Assembly: GCA_019694905.1 (NCBI GenBank)
Contig: JAIBBB010000011.1
Coordinates: 1-33,438 of the forward strand
Direction: 5' to 3'
DNA: 33,438 nucleotides
Source of the DNA: Cyclobacteriaceae bacterium
Lineage (GTDB): Bacteria; Bacteroidota; Bacteroidia; Cytophagales; Cyclobacteriaceae
The notes under the pieces are model-generated. The model saw nothing but the letters and a program-made list of their open reading frames with translations. It did no database searches and was not told where the DNA came from. Position 1 is the first letter of the stretch; each line of letters starts with the position of its first letter. A program made the position numbers and the translations under genes. Shown here piece by piece: positions 23,461 through 33,271 of the stretch.

Positions 23461-25851
23461 ATGAAAACTCTCTACCTTATGCTGGTCACTTTGCTAGGCA
23501 GCACCCCGCTTTGGGGCCAAGGCACCCAAACAATCAGGGGTGTGGTCATTGACCAGGACTCCAAAGCGCCGGTTATTGGTGCCAACATCATCATCGTGGG
23601 TTCTGATCCTATCAAAGGTGCAGCCACAGACCTCAACGGTCAATACGTCATCGATGGGGTTGAACCTGGCCGGTATTCTCTGAAAGTAACTTCTGTCGGC
23701 TATGAAGAACTAATGAGTACCAATGTGCTGGTGGTTGCCGGGAAGCAGCTCGAACTCAATTTCGAAATGAAGGAAAGTCTGGTGACTCTTTCTGAGATCG
23801 TCGTCACCGCAGCCTCCGACAAGACCGAACTCAACAATGACCTCACCACTGTCAGCGGCCGCACCTTCAACACTGAAGAAACATCCCGGTTCGCCGGAGG
23901 TCGCAACGATGTCAGCCGGATGGCTCAGAACTTCGCAGGCGTCAGCAATGTAAACGATGCACGCAACGACATTGTCATTCGCGGTAACTCGCCGTCAGGC
24001 TTGTTATGGCGCCTGGAAGGTATCGACATCCCGAGTCCTAACCACTTTGCATCTTTTGGCAGTACGGGCGGTCCGGTGAGCATGCTCAACAACAACACGC
24101 TAACCAAGTCTGACTTCATCACAGCCGCATTCCCTGCCATGTACGGTAATGCGCTCGGTGGTGTATTTGATCTGCAGATGCGAAATGGTAATAACCTCAA
24201 ACGTGAGTACCTCGGCCAGGTGGGCTTCAATGGATTCGAGCTGGGCGCTGAAGGTCCGTTCAAAGAAGGCGGCAAAGCATCCTACATGATCAACTACAGA
24301 TATTCAACCCTTGGCGTTTTCAAGAAGATGGGGATCAACTTCGGCACTGGTAGTGCCGTGCCCAATTATCAGGACTTGAGCTTCAAGATCAACCTTCCCA
24401 CTGCAAAAGCCGGAAAATTTACGCTGTTTGGCGTCGGCGGCATGAGTGATATCAGCTTCCTGGGCAGCGAAACAGACTTTTCCAAAAACGCAGGTAATCT
24501 CTACGGGAATGAGAATGAGGACCTGTACGACAAGAGCAAGACTGGCGTATTCGGCATCACTCACAGCTATGTCTTCTCCCCACGGACCTCTTACAAATTG
24601 ACCATCGCCTCTTCCGGTATCCAGACGCTGATCAATATTGACTCACTGACATGGAGTAATGCCGCCGTGCCCGAGTTGCAAGCCTCCACACGCTATTACA
24701 ATCAGTCGTTAACACAATATCAGCAAAGTGCCCATTTGACACTCAATCACAAATTCAATGCAGCCAACACACTTGTTGCTGGTCTCCTGTTGAATCACTA
24801 TGACGTCAATTTTGGCGATAGCGTGCTGCGTCAAACCACAGCACACAACGTCTACTGGCGGCCGATCAAGAAAGGAGCAGGCACCAGTCTGCTTACGCAA
24901 GCCTACGTGAACTGGCAGCACCGGTTCTCGGATCGGCTTACCCTCAATGCAGGATTGCACACCCAACAATTCACACTCGGTTCAGCCAGCGCTGTGGAGC
25001 CCAGGGCCGGACTTCGCTTTAATCTCACCACCCGTCAATCCCTGAGTCTGGGAGGTGGCATTCACAACCAGATTCAATCATTGCCGGTGTACTACATCCG
25101 GACCTACCAGGGTGACATTAACTCCAACCAGGATCTGGGCTTTACCCGTAGCCAGCACATCGCACTGGCCTATGATCTCAACTTTAACCGTGACTTCAGA
25201 CTCAAACTGGAGACCTACTATCAGTCGATCGACAAGGCTCCTGTTGAAAAGTTCGCTTCCTCATTCAGTATGCTCAATGCAGGAGCTGGCTTCGTACTTC
25301 CTGACAAATTTAACCTCACCAACCAGGGGATTGGACGCAACTATGGCGTTGAATTCACACTCGAAAAATTCTACTCACAGCAATACTATTTCCTGCTGAC
25401 TACATCGCTATTCAAGTCTGAATACCGCGGTAGTGACCAGATTTGGAGAAGCACCGCCTTCGACGGCGGATACATTGTTAATCTCCTCGGTGGAAAAGAA
25501 TGGAGCCTCGGCAGCAAGAACCGCACGCTTGGTATCAATTGGAAAGTAACTGCCGCTGGCGGAAGAAGGTACACGCCCATTGATGTTCAGGCCTCCCTGG
25601 CATCAGGTCAGGTTACCTATATCAACGAGAAGGAAAACGCTCAACAATATCCTGGATACTTCCGTACCGACCTTAAGATCAGCTATCGAATCAACAAGGG
25701 CAGGATTACCCAGGAGTTTGCACTGGATATTCAAAATGTGACTAACCACAAGAACATATTCCAGGAAACCTTCAACCGTCGTACAGGTGTAATCACCCGT
25801 GAAAACCAGCTGGGGCTTTTCCCCATTCCCCAGTATAGGATTTTGTTTTGA
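23461..25851 (+). CDS. TonB-dependent outer membrane receptor with N-terminal carboxypeptidase-regulatory-like domain
   Basis: A 796-residue protein with a signal peptide ending about LWGQ. Residues about 25-105 form a carboxypeptidase-regulatory-like beta domain (IRGVVIDQDSKAPVIGANI, ATDLNGQYVIDGVEPGRY, VTSVGYEE). A plug domain follows (LSEIVVTA, VIRGNSPSGLLWRLEGIDIP, FPAMYGNALGGVFDLQMR) and then a long beta-barrel ending in the aromatic IPQYRILF. It should import a large nutrient across the outer membrane using TonB and the proton motive force. It is shorter than SusC proteins, and no SusD partner gene is adjacent. The next gene, 93 bases on, is a GH30 glycosidase, so a carbohydrate substrate is possible but not shown. 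Confidence 0.93.
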   Translation: MKTLYLMLVTLLGSTPLWGQGTQTIRGVVIDQDSKAPVIGANIIIVGSDPIKGAATDLNGQYVIDGVEPGRYSLKVTSVGYEELMSTNVLVVAGKQLELNFEMKESLVTLSEIVVTAASDKTELNNDLTTVSGRTFNTEETSRFAGGRNDVSRMAQNFAGVSNVNDARNDIVIRGNSPSGLLWRLEGIDIPSPNHFASFGSTGGPVSMLNNNTLTKSDFITAAFPAMYGNALGGVFDLQMRNGNNLKREYLGQVGFNGFELGAEGPFKEGGKASYMINYRYSTLGVFKKMGINFGTGSAVPNYQDLSFKINLPTAKAGKFTLFGVGGMSDISFLGSETDFSKNAGNLYGNENEDLYDKSKTGVFGITHSYVFSPRTSYKLTIASSGIQTLINIDSLTWSNAAVPELQASTRYYNQSLTQYQQSAHLTLNHKFNAANTLVAGLLLNHYDVNFGDSVLRQTTAHNVYWRPIKKGAGTSLLTQAYVNWQHRFSDRLTLNAGLHTQQFTLGSASAVEPRAGLRFNLTTRQSLSLGGGIHNQIQSLPVYYIRTYQGDINSNQDLGFTRSQHIALAYDLNFNRDFRLKLETYYQSIDKAPVEKFASSFSMLNAGAGFVLPDKFNLTNQGIGRNYGVEFTLEKFYSQQYYFLLTTSLFKSEYRGSDQIWRSTAFDGGYIVNLLGGKEWSLGSKNRTLGINWKVTAAGGRRYTPIDVQASLASGQVTYINEKENAQQYPGYFRTDLKISYRINKGRITQEFALDIQNVTNHKNIFQETFNRRTGVITRENQLGLFPIPQYRILF

Positions 25852-25944
25852 ATTTTGCCCTTGCCACAATCACTTCATGCCCTGAGGTCTATTGGATGAT
25901 GCAGAGAAAAAGGTTCACTAGCTTGGCAGGAAACCATATTTTCG

Positions 25945-27423
25945 ATGAAATCCATTCAATTCCTCCTCAGGACATGGGTGCTTGTAGCGGCGGCCGCTGT
26001 GGTCTGGTCCTGCCAACCTCCCAGCCAGCCTAACTCATCACCGTCCGCATTCGATCCAGGCAGCAAGCAAGTCACGGCATATATTACCAGTGACACCCTC
26101 CATAACCGATTGGCAGCCCAACCGCCGGTTGCTTTCGAACAAATGGGGCAACCCAAGGAAACCCAATTCTGCATATTTGTCGATCCCTCTCACTCTTACC
26201 AGACACTGCTGGGTATCGGAGGCGCAGTGACTGATGCCAGTGCAGAATCCTTTGCCAAATTATCCGCCGAGAAGCAACAGGAGTTTCTCAAGGCCTACTA
26301 CTCAGCCGAAGGCATTGGCTATTCTCTTGTTCGTACTACCATTCACAGCTCTGATTTCAGCAGTGGCAGCTATACTTATGTGGCTGACAACGACAGTACA
26401 CTCAAGTCATTCGACATTGCTCACGACAGAACGTACAGACTTCCCTTGCTGAAGCAGATCCTGGCCACCGCCGGTGGTAAGATCACCACCTACGCCAGCC
26501 CATGGAGCCCACCCGCCTGGATGAAGACCAACAACGATATCCTTCACGGCGGCAAACTGAAACCCGAGTTTTATGGCGCCTGGTCACAGTACTTTGTCAA
26601 ATTCATCAGGGCGTATGAAGCTGAAGGTATTCCGCTATGGGGCATCTCCATCCAGAATGAACCCATGGCCACCCAAACATGGGAAAGTTGCATCTACACT
26701 GCTGAAGAAGAACGCGACTTCCTGAAGAATAACCTCGGTCCTACCTTGGAAAAAGAAGGGCTCGGCAGCAAAAAGATCATTGCATGGGATCACAACCGGG
26801 ACCTGCTCTTCCAACGCGCATCAACCTTGCTATCCGATCCTGTCGCAGCCAGATATGCATGGGGTATAGGATTCCATTGGTACGAAGATTGGACCGGAGG
26901 CAACCAGATGTTCGAAAACGTTGGCCGTGTTCATGACGCATTTCCTCAACACAATCTGATCTTTACCGAAGGCTGCAACATCAAGTTCGATTTCGATGGC
27001 CTTGGTGACTGGAAACTCGGTGAGCGCTATGGCCTCTCCATGATCAACGACTTCAATAACGGTGCTGTGGGGTGGACCGACTGGAACATCCTGCTCGATG
27101 AAACAGGTGGCCCCAACCACGTGCAAAACTTTTGCTTCGCTCCCGTGCACGTAGATACCAGGAAAAACGAGATTATCTACACGAATTCATACTACTACAT
27201 CGGTCACTTTTCAAAATTCATCAGGCCAGGTGCAAAGCGGATTGCCGCTGCTTCCAGTCGCTCACAACTGATCACTACCGCCTTCCAGAATCCGGATGGC
27301 AGCATTGCCGTAGTAGTAATGAACCAAACCAACAAGGCCGTACCGTATTACCTGTGGATAAACAACCAGGCTGCCGCCATGACTGCGCTGCCTAGATCCA
27401 TCGCCACAGAAATCATCCGGTAA
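25945..27423 (+). CDS. GH30-family glycoside hydrolase lipoprotein
   Basis: A 492-residue protein with a lipoprotein signal (VVWSC) and a short Pro/Ser-rich linker. The catalytic barrel is recognisable as GH30: GIGGAVTDASAESFAKL, YSLVRTTIHSSDFS, ITTYASPWSPPAWMKTN, then SIQNEP with the acid/base Glu239 and LIFTEGCN with the nucleophile Glu342. The C-terminal beta-sandwich typical of GH30 follows, with AVVVMNQT near the end. GH30 enzymes include glucosylceramidase-like beta-glucosidases, beta-1,6-glucanases and xylanases. The subfamily is not certain, though the order of motifs resembles the beta-1,6-glucanase / glucosylceramidase group. Probably surface-exposed or periplasmic, downstream of a TonB-dependent receptor. 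Confidence 0.94.
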   Translation: MKSIQFLLRTWVLVAAAAVVWSCQPPSQPNSSPSAFDPGSKQVTAYITSDTLHNRLAAQPPVAFEQMGQPKETQFCIFVDPSHSYQTLLGIGGAVTDASAESFAKLSAEKQQEFLKAYYSAEGIGYSLVRTTIHSSDFSSGSYTYVADNDSTLKSFDIAHDRTYRLPLLKQILATAGGKITTYASPWSPPAWMKTNNDILHGGKLKPEFYGAWSQYFVKFIRAYEAEGIPLWGISIQNEPMATQTWESCIYTAEEERDFLKNNLGPTLEKEGLGSKKIIAWDHNRDLLFQRASTLLSDPVAARYAWGIGFHWYEDWTGGNQMFENVGRVHDAFPQHNLIFTEGCNIKFDFDGLGDWKLGERYGLSMINDFNNGAVGWTDWNILLDETGGPNHVQNFCFAPVHVDTRKNEIIYTNSYYYIGHFSKFIRPGAKRIAAASSRSQLITTAFQNPDGSIAVVVMNQTNKAVPYYLWINNQAAAMTALPRSIATEIIR

Positions 27424-27455
27424 GAAGGGATTCCGGCACTACCCACTTAAAAAGA

Positions 27456-27495
27456 AATATCCAGGTGATACACGAAAGTGGCTCACCTGGATATT
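27456..27495 (-). terminator. Hairpin terminator of the minus-strand operon
   Basis: A perfect 13-base inverted repeat (AATATCCAGGTGA at 27456-27468, TCACCTGGATATT at 27483-27495) encloses a small CAC-GAAA-GTG stem-loop. On the minus strand it is followed by TTCTTTTTAAG, a U-rich tail, so it fits termination of the gene ending at 27527. The plus-strand side lacks a T-run. It lies between two convergent genes. Confidence 0.82.
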
Positions 27496-27526
27496 CCTGG
27501 TTAAGGGTAAGGACAATGCAGTCTAT

Positions 27527-30500
27527 CTACCTCAAGTCGTCAATCACCTTGAAAGGTGATATCTTCACTCCTTCCATCAAAGCCTGATAAGGCGTCCACT
27601 CCTTTCTATAAAATGCATTGATGCGGTCAATTGCCTGCCTGATCTGCACCCGGGCATGTTGCATCACACGTTCATCCGTGGCACCCACCGGGTCCTTTGA
27701 GGTAGCCACATACATCTGCGCCACACCAATATAAGATACCGGCGTCGGAGCGATGGGCGGAGCAAATCCCTGCCGCTTGTCTTCCTTGCCCAGCAGAAAA
27801 TCCATGAGCACGTTGAGACTGTCTTTCATCGCTTTCGTTTTGGCAAGTGCCTCTTTCAAGTCCTCCCTCTTACTGGTCTCCATTTTCTTTTCAAAATCGC
27901 CTACCAGATCCAGCGACTCGCGAATCCTGTCTGCCGCACGGCTGGATATTGAAGTGAGCCCATCCAACTCCTTTAGTAATTCATATCGCGATTGGTAGAC
28001 ACCGACGGGCACATTAAATCTCGGATCTGGTTTAACAACCAACTGAACCGAATCCTTGTAGCCGCCCGCTGAAAGCCGGAGCTTATACGTACCCGGCAAA
28101 ACCTGGTTCCCGCCAGGTTCTGGTGCTCCCGCCATCGGCTTATTGCGTGATGGATAGCGCGGGGCCTTCTCATTGAGCGTCCAGTACATCCGACCGAAAC
28201 CATTGTCATCACCCAACTTCTCCTTCAATGTGCGGATTTTGATCCCCTGACTATTGAAGACCTCAAGCGTAAGGCTGTCAAATTTCGGTCGTTCCTTCTC
28301 CTCCGCCGGCTTGGGAGTTACCTCTTGCTTTCCTTTGCCTGTAACCTGGCCTTTGACCGGTTTCTCGTCTTTCTTGACTGGCTCCGTACTCAGTTTTTTC
28401 TCCGGCCTGTTTACAACATAGGAAATCATCGCTCCTGCCGGGCGATTCTGACCGGCAAAGACTCCGTTGGCAGCAAATAGAATGGGGGGTGAATTGCCCT
28501 CATAGGTAACTTGATAAGCATCGCCTGGTGTGAAAAGATGAAGGGGCTTCTGCAAGATCTCGGCTCCGCCTTTTGCGATTTGCCTCAATGGACGAATGTC
28601 ATCCAGGATGTAAACCGCCCGACCAAACGTGGCAATCGCCAAATCATGTTCGCGTGGGTGAATCACCAAATCCATCGTCGATACACCCGCAGGGTATCCT
28701 TGCGTCCAACGCGTATAATTTTTCCCTTCATCGACACTCACAAAAAGTCCGTTCTCGGTACCGAGGAAAATCAATCTCGGCTCTTGCGGATCCTGGACAA
28801 TAGCGAGTGTATAGTTGCTTTCACCCACCTGTGAACCTGACACCAGTGATTCCCAGGTAACTCCATAGTCGCGACTGCGGAATACGTACGGTTTGTAATC
28901 AAACTGGCGGTAATTATTGACCACCACAAATACCTCGGAGGCGCGGTGGGTGGAAGCTTGTATCTGCGGCACCCACGCCCCTTTAGGGAGCCCGGCAATT
29001 TTTGAAGTAACGTCAGTCCAGGATTTTCCACCATCCCGGGTAAGTTGAATCTTCCCATCATCCGTGCCAACCCAAATCACTCCTTTCTCGAGTGCACTGG
29101 GTGCCACGGAAAGGATGGTACAGTGATTTTCTGCACCTGACTGATCCATTGTCAGACCGCCGGTCTCATGCTGCTTCTGCTTTTCAGGATCATTGGTGGT
29201 AAGGTCTCCTGAAATAATCTCCCATGTGTTGCCTTTGTCGGTGCTCTTATGTAAGAACTGGCTGCCGTAATAAATCGTTGCCTTGTCAAAAGGGTCTTGT
29301 GCAAATCCGGAGTTCCAGTTGAACCTCAACTTCATTTTCGCATCCGGATGTGTGGGCTTCAACATCTTAAGTACACCGGTCTGCTTGTCGTATCGGCCAA
29401 GAAATCCGCCCTGTGACATCGCATAGCCATAGCGGCTGTCGTCAGGATCAGGGCTGGTATCAAAACCATCACCGAACATGACGGACTTCCAGTAGTAATT
29501 CCGGATGGCGTCTTCAAGCCATACCGCTGAGGGGCCGGCCCAACTCCCGTTGTCCTGAAGTCCACCGTATACATTGTACGGAAAATCCATATCGACATTG
29601 ATGTGATAGAACTGCCCCACAGGAATGTTGTCAACAAAGCGCCAGTTCTTTCCTCTGTCATGGGTGATGTTGAGTCCTCCATCGTTTCCATCGATCATGT
29701 GGTTGGGATTGGTTGGATGAATCCACCATGCGTGGTGATCAGGATGCACGCCGGAATAGGGCAACAACTTTTGAAATGATTTACCGCCATCTATGCTGAC
29801 GTTCACCTCCGAATAGATGGTGTACAATCTATTCTCGTTGACAGGGTCGGCATGGATATCGGAATAGTAAAAGGGACGGTCTCCAATCTCATTCGCGCGG
29901 TCATTGATCATCGTCCACTTGTCGCCACCGTCATCTGAGCGATACAAAGCATTCTTCTTGCTTTCAACAATGGCATACACAACGTCGGGTTTGCTGGCGG
30001 CAATGGTCAGACCTATGCGTCCCAATTCGCCTTCCGGTAACCCATCCTTCTCAGTGCGTTTGTTCCAGGTCTTGCCTCCATCTGTGGTAACAAACAAGCC
30101 GGAACCCGGGCCTCCCGACTTAAAGAACCAGGGCCACCGGCGGTGTTGCCACATTGCAGCAATCAACTTATGCGGATTGGAAGGATCCATTACCAAATCG
30201 GCACAACCGGTTTTGTCATCAACAAACAGGATTCTCTCCCAGGTTGCACCGCCATCGTTCGTCTTGTATACTCCTCTCTCGGGATGCTCGCCCCACGGAT
30301 TGCCAATGGCGGCCACGTATACGGTCTGTGGATGAGATGGATCAATGATGACTCTGTGAATGTTGCGCGTTTTCTCAAGCCCCATCACCTTCCATGTCTT
30401 GCCACCGTCCATGCTCTTGTAAATACCTGCACCGCTATTCAAACTGTTCCTGGGATTACCCTCACCGGTGCCTACCCAAATAACTGATGGATTATCCTGC

Positions 30501-30781
30501 TGCACAGCCACGGCCCCAATGGACAATACAGCTTCCTTGTCGAACAAGGGTTCCCAGTTGATTCCGCCACTGGTGCTCTTCCATAAGCCACCGCTCGCAG
30601 TGCCGGCGTAAATGATGTCCGGATTGCTTAGCACAACATCAATAGCCGTGACGCGGCCGCTCATCCCTGCCGGACCGATGCTGCGGGGTTTGTAGCCTTT
30701 CATTTTCTCCATGTCAAGCTTCTGCGCAACCAGCGTAAGCGTTAAAAGAAACATGAGCATTGTAGCCAGGTAGTATTTCAT
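27527..30781 (-). CDS. Secreted VPS10/sortilin-like Asp-box propeller protein
   Basis: A 1084-residue protein with a signal peptide ending about LVAQ. At least nine Asp-box repeats of the S/TxDxGxTW kind are visible: SMDGGKTW, TNDGGATW, TTDGGKTW, SDDGGDKW, SIDGGKSF, STDKGNTW, TRDGGKSW, SRDYGVTW, SVDEGKNY. This indicates one large or two tandem beta-propellers of the sialidase/VPS10 superfamily, over residues about 30-720. A Lys/Glu/Pro-rich linker follows, then a beta domain and a helical C-terminal region of about 130 residues. Proteins of this kind are often annotated as glycosyl hydrolases, but I see no sialidase catalytic set, so a binding role is as likely. It lies 30 bases downstream of the metalloprotease gene, in an apparent operon. 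Confidence 0.88.
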   Translation of the reverse strand: MKYYLATMLMFLLTLTLVAQKLDMEKMKGYKPRSIGPAGMSGRVTAIDVVLSNPDIIYAGTASGGLWKSTSGGINWEPLFDKEAVLSIGAVAVQQDNPSVIWVGTGEGNPRNSLNSGAGIYKSMDGGKTWKVMGLEKTRNIHRVIIDPSHPQTVYVAAIGNPWGEHPERGVYKTNDGGATWERILFVDDKTGCADLVMDPSNPHKLIAAMWQHRRWPWFFKSGGPGSGLFVTTDGGKTWNKRTEKDGLPEGELGRIGLTIAASKPDVVYAIVESKKNALYRSDDGGDKWTMINDRANEIGDRPFYYSDIHADPVNENRLYTIYSEVNVSIDGGKSFQKLLPYSGVHPDHHAWWIHPTNPNHMIDGNDGGLNITHDRGKNWRFVDNIPVGQFYHINVDMDFPYNVYGGLQDNGSWAGPSAVWLEDAIRNYYWKSVMFGDGFDTSPDPDDSRYGYAMSQGGFLGRYDKQTGVLKMLKPTHPDAKMKLRFNWNSGFAQDPFDKATIYYGSQFLHKSTDKGNTWEIISGDLTTNDPEKQKQHETGGLTMDQSGAENHCTILSVAPSALEKGVIWVGTDDGKIQLTRDGGKSWTDVTSKIAGLPKGAWVPQIQASTHRASEVFVVVNNYRQFDYKPYVFRSRDYGVTWESLVSGSQVGESNYTLAIVQDPQEPRLIFLGTENGLFVSVDEGKNYTRWTQGYPAGVSTMDLVIHPREHDLAIATFGRAVYILDDIRPLRQIAKGGAEILQKPLHLFTPGDAYQVTYEGNSPPILFAANGVFAGQNRPAGAMISYVVNRPEKKLSTEPVKKDEKPVKGQVTGKGKQEVTPKPAEEKERPKFDSLTLEVFNSQGIKIRTLKEKLGDDNGFGRMYWTLNEKAPRYPSRNKPMAGAPEPGGNQVLPGTYKLRLSAGGYKDSVQLVVKPDPRFNVPVGVYQSRYELLKELDGLTSISSRAADRIRESLDLVGDFEKKMETSKREDLKEALAKTKAMKDSLNVLMDFLLGKEDKRQGFAPPIAPTPVSYIGVAQMYVATSKDPVGATDERVMQHARVQIRQAIDRINAFYRKEWTPYQALMEGVKISPFKVIDDLR

Positions 30782-30811
30782 ATAGGTTGATAAAGTGTGT
30801 TTGTCTTATAA

Positions 30812-33271
30812 TTAATCTTCAGCTCCGATAGGCATGCCCGGAGGGGCAGGCAACAAATTCTCAATCTTGAAATCATCTGGACTGTCCTGAAGTTTCCTGA
30901 TCTGAATCGCCTCCCAATTATAATATGCCTTCCAGGATTCGTCTGCAGTCAGTCGGCTTTTCTCCAACACGACGGTTCTGAGTTGTTCAAGTTTGGAAAG
31001 CGCGATGGCTCTGGCCGGAATAGCAGCATCCTTGTGCAATGCAAGCCGGATGAGGTTGACGATCAGCGCATGGTCAACCGCCATTTGGATGGCTCCCTCG
31101 TATCCGGATTTTGGTGCTGCCTTGACCGTGGCGGCAATCGCCTTGTCAATCACGTTCTCCAATGATGGCAGGCGGGCATCGCGCCCGTGATGTTCAAATA
31201 CACGGGAGGCTCTGGCCGGATGCAAGAGCAGAGAAAAGGTCATGTCTGCCGCGGTCTCTGCCAACGACAGTGGATCAAAGGCCAGATCAGTACGCGTGCG
31301 CACCAATTCTCTGTGTCGCGAATAGCCAAGCGGCCTGGGGGCTATGCGTTGCAACAAAGGCTCTGGCAGCATCAATGCCGAAGGTTGCACAGTCTTGAGC
31401 AGCGCATCCAGTGCCATCAATTCCTGCTGTGGGCTAAGCAGTTGTGCGATGGGTTGGCCGTCCCCGCGTAAGGCGTACCGGTAATTGAGTCCGCCCACTA
31501 CTTTCACTGCGGCCTCTACCTGATACCTGTGAAAGAAATACATTGGTACAAGAACTTCTTCCAGCAACGCATATGGGGCGCCTGGCCGGATGTTGTTCTC
31601 ACCAAAATTGCGCAAGGCTACCGACCTCACCTCCATGACCCGGTTCAATTCTTCCGAGGGATCTTTGCCATTGTCCCACAAGTGCGTGTATGGGTGCGCC
31701 CCACCGGTTGGCCGGGCGTCCTGATCAGACAAGAAGGTGAGTCCGGACTTCAGCGATTGTGCAACAATTTCATTGAGCGCCCGATCCTCATCTGTTCCAT
31801 CGGGAAAATCCTGATACCCAAAAGTCACTGCCACTTTGTCGAATGCACCAATCTTGTCATCGTATGCTTGCGAGAGGTCTATTTTCCCATCCACGATGTT
31901 CGCAATAGGATGTGGGTAGTCCATGACAGAAGAAAGGCCTTCGCTGCTGGACGAATAGGCATGGGCGAGCCCTAACGTATGCCCAACCTCATGTGCACCA
32001 AGTTGACGAAGCCGGCTCAGTGCCATTTGCAACATCCGAGGGTTCGCCGGCTTGCCCTCCTCATACGGGGCCAGCAAGCCTTCCGCTATCAGATAGTCCT
32101 GTCGCACCCGCAAGGAGCCCAATGTGACGTGTCCTTTGATGATTTCGCCGGTTCGCGGATCAGTTATCGAAGCACCGTAAGACCAGCCCCTGGTGGAGCG
32201 GTGCACCCAGTTGATCAGATTATAGCGGACATCCATGGGATCTGCATCCGGCGGCAACACCTCCACCCGAAAGGCATCAATGTAGCCTGCGGCCTCAAAG
32301 GCCTGGTTCCACCATCTCGCACCCTCCATCAATGCAGAGCGTATAGGCTCAGGTGCACCCGGATCCATGTAGTATACAATCGGCTTGACCGCCTCTGATC
32401 GTGCAGCCGTCGGATCCTTCTTTTCAAGCCGGTGGCGGCAAATGAATCGCTTTTCAATTGGCTCACTCACCGGTGTTGCGTAATCATAGTATGAAATATT
32501 AAAGAACCCGGCTCGCGGATCAAATTTCCGGGGCTTGTAATTGCTGTCGGGGAGCTGAATGAACGAAAAGTGCTCACGCACCGTCACCGCCGAAGGAGTG
32601 GGTGTTACACTTCGGATGTATCCACCTGAAGGCTGACCTGTAAATGTCAATGTCACCTCTACCTCAGTATTCTGAGGGAAATTTTTCATTCTTGGGAGAT
32701 AAAACGCGGACCGGGATTTGTCGAGTGAATAATTCCCCTGCTGTGCATTTCGAAGTGACCCCACAACATCATGGGCATCCTGCAGGAAGAAATCCGATGC
32801 CTCCACAAGCACCTTGCCTTCCTCCTCAGCCACGACGGTGAACCCCCACAACACAGATTGCGCAAAAGACTCTTGCACAGCACGCCGCTCAGCCGGATCA
32901 GAACTTACCGCCCTGAAGTTGTAGTTCATCTCATTCAACAGAACTTTTGGACCCCTGCGTTCAAATCGCACGACCCGGTCCCGGCCCAGTTGGTTGCGGT
33001 CCAGGCCAATGTCATTGCTCCCTACACCGGCCGTCAATGACTCCACATATAAGAACTCTTCGTCAAACTTATCGATGAGCAACAGCACCTGATCCTTCTT
33101 CTCATCATAGTAAAAGCTGAAGTACCCAGGATAGGCCTTCAGCCCGGATACTCTGGCTTCAATCGCCGTTGGTGCCGATGGAGCGGGGGTTGACTCGGTA
33201 GTTTTCTTCCTTTGTGCTGTCACGTGCCAGGCAGGCTGCGTCAGTAAAATAATCAGTAGGAGTTTTTTCAT
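30812..33271 (-). CDS. Secreted zinc-dependent metalloprotease (DUF5117/DUF4953 type)
   Basis: An 819-residue protein with a signal peptide ending about VTAQ and a Ser/Thr/Pro-rich linker. The N-terminal half holds the DUF5117-like beta domain (GYFSFYYDEKKDQVLLLID, FLYVESLTAGVGSNDIGLDR). The catalytic part carries HEVGHTLGLAH, with zinc ligands His427, His431 and His437 and catalytic Glu428, followed by the met-turn SVMDYPHP. This is the metzincin layout. A C-terminal domain of about 300 residues follows. It is probably a periplasmic or secreted protease; no C-terminal secretion tag is obvious. It is the first gene of a two-gene operon with the Asp-box propeller protein. Confidence 0.92.
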   Translation of the reverse strand: MKKLLLIILLTQPAWHVTAQRKKTTESTPAPSAPTAIEARVSGLKAYPGYFSFYYDEKKDQVLLLIDKFDEEFLYVESLTAGVGSNDIGLDRNQLGRDRVVRFERRGPKVLLNEMNYNFRAVSSDPAERRAVQESFAQSVLWGFTVVAEEEGKVLVEASDFFLQDAHDVVGSLRNAQQGNYSLDKSRSAFYLPRMKNFPQNTEVEVTLTFTGQPSGGYIRSVTPTPSAVTVREHFSFIQLPDSNYKPRKFDPRAGFFNISYYDYATPVSEPIEKRFICRHRLEKKDPTAARSEAVKPIVYYMDPGAPEPIRSALMEGARWWNQAFEAAGYIDAFRVEVLPPDADPMDVRYNLINWVHRSTRGWSYGASITDPRTGEIIKGHVTLGSLRVRQDYLIAEGLLAPYEEGKPANPRMLQMALSRLRQLGAHEVGHTLGLAHAYSSSSEGLSSVMDYPHPIANIVDGKIDLSQAYDDKIGAFDKVAVTFGYQDFPDGTDEDRALNEIVAQSLKSGLTFLSDQDARPTGGAHPYTHLWDNGKDPSEELNRVMEVRSVALRNFGENNIRPGAPYALLEEVLVPMYFFHRYQVEAAVKVVGGLNYRYALRGDGQPIAQLLSPQQELMALDALLKTVQPSALMLPEPLLQRIAPRPLGYSRHRELVRTRTDLAFDPLSLAETAADMTFSLLLHPARASRVFEHHGRDARLPSLENVIDKAIAATVKAAPKSGYEGAIQMAVDHALIVNLIRLALHKDAAIPARAIALSKLEQLRTVVLEKSRLTADESWKAYYNWEAIQIRKLQDSPDDFKIENLLPAPPGMPIGAED

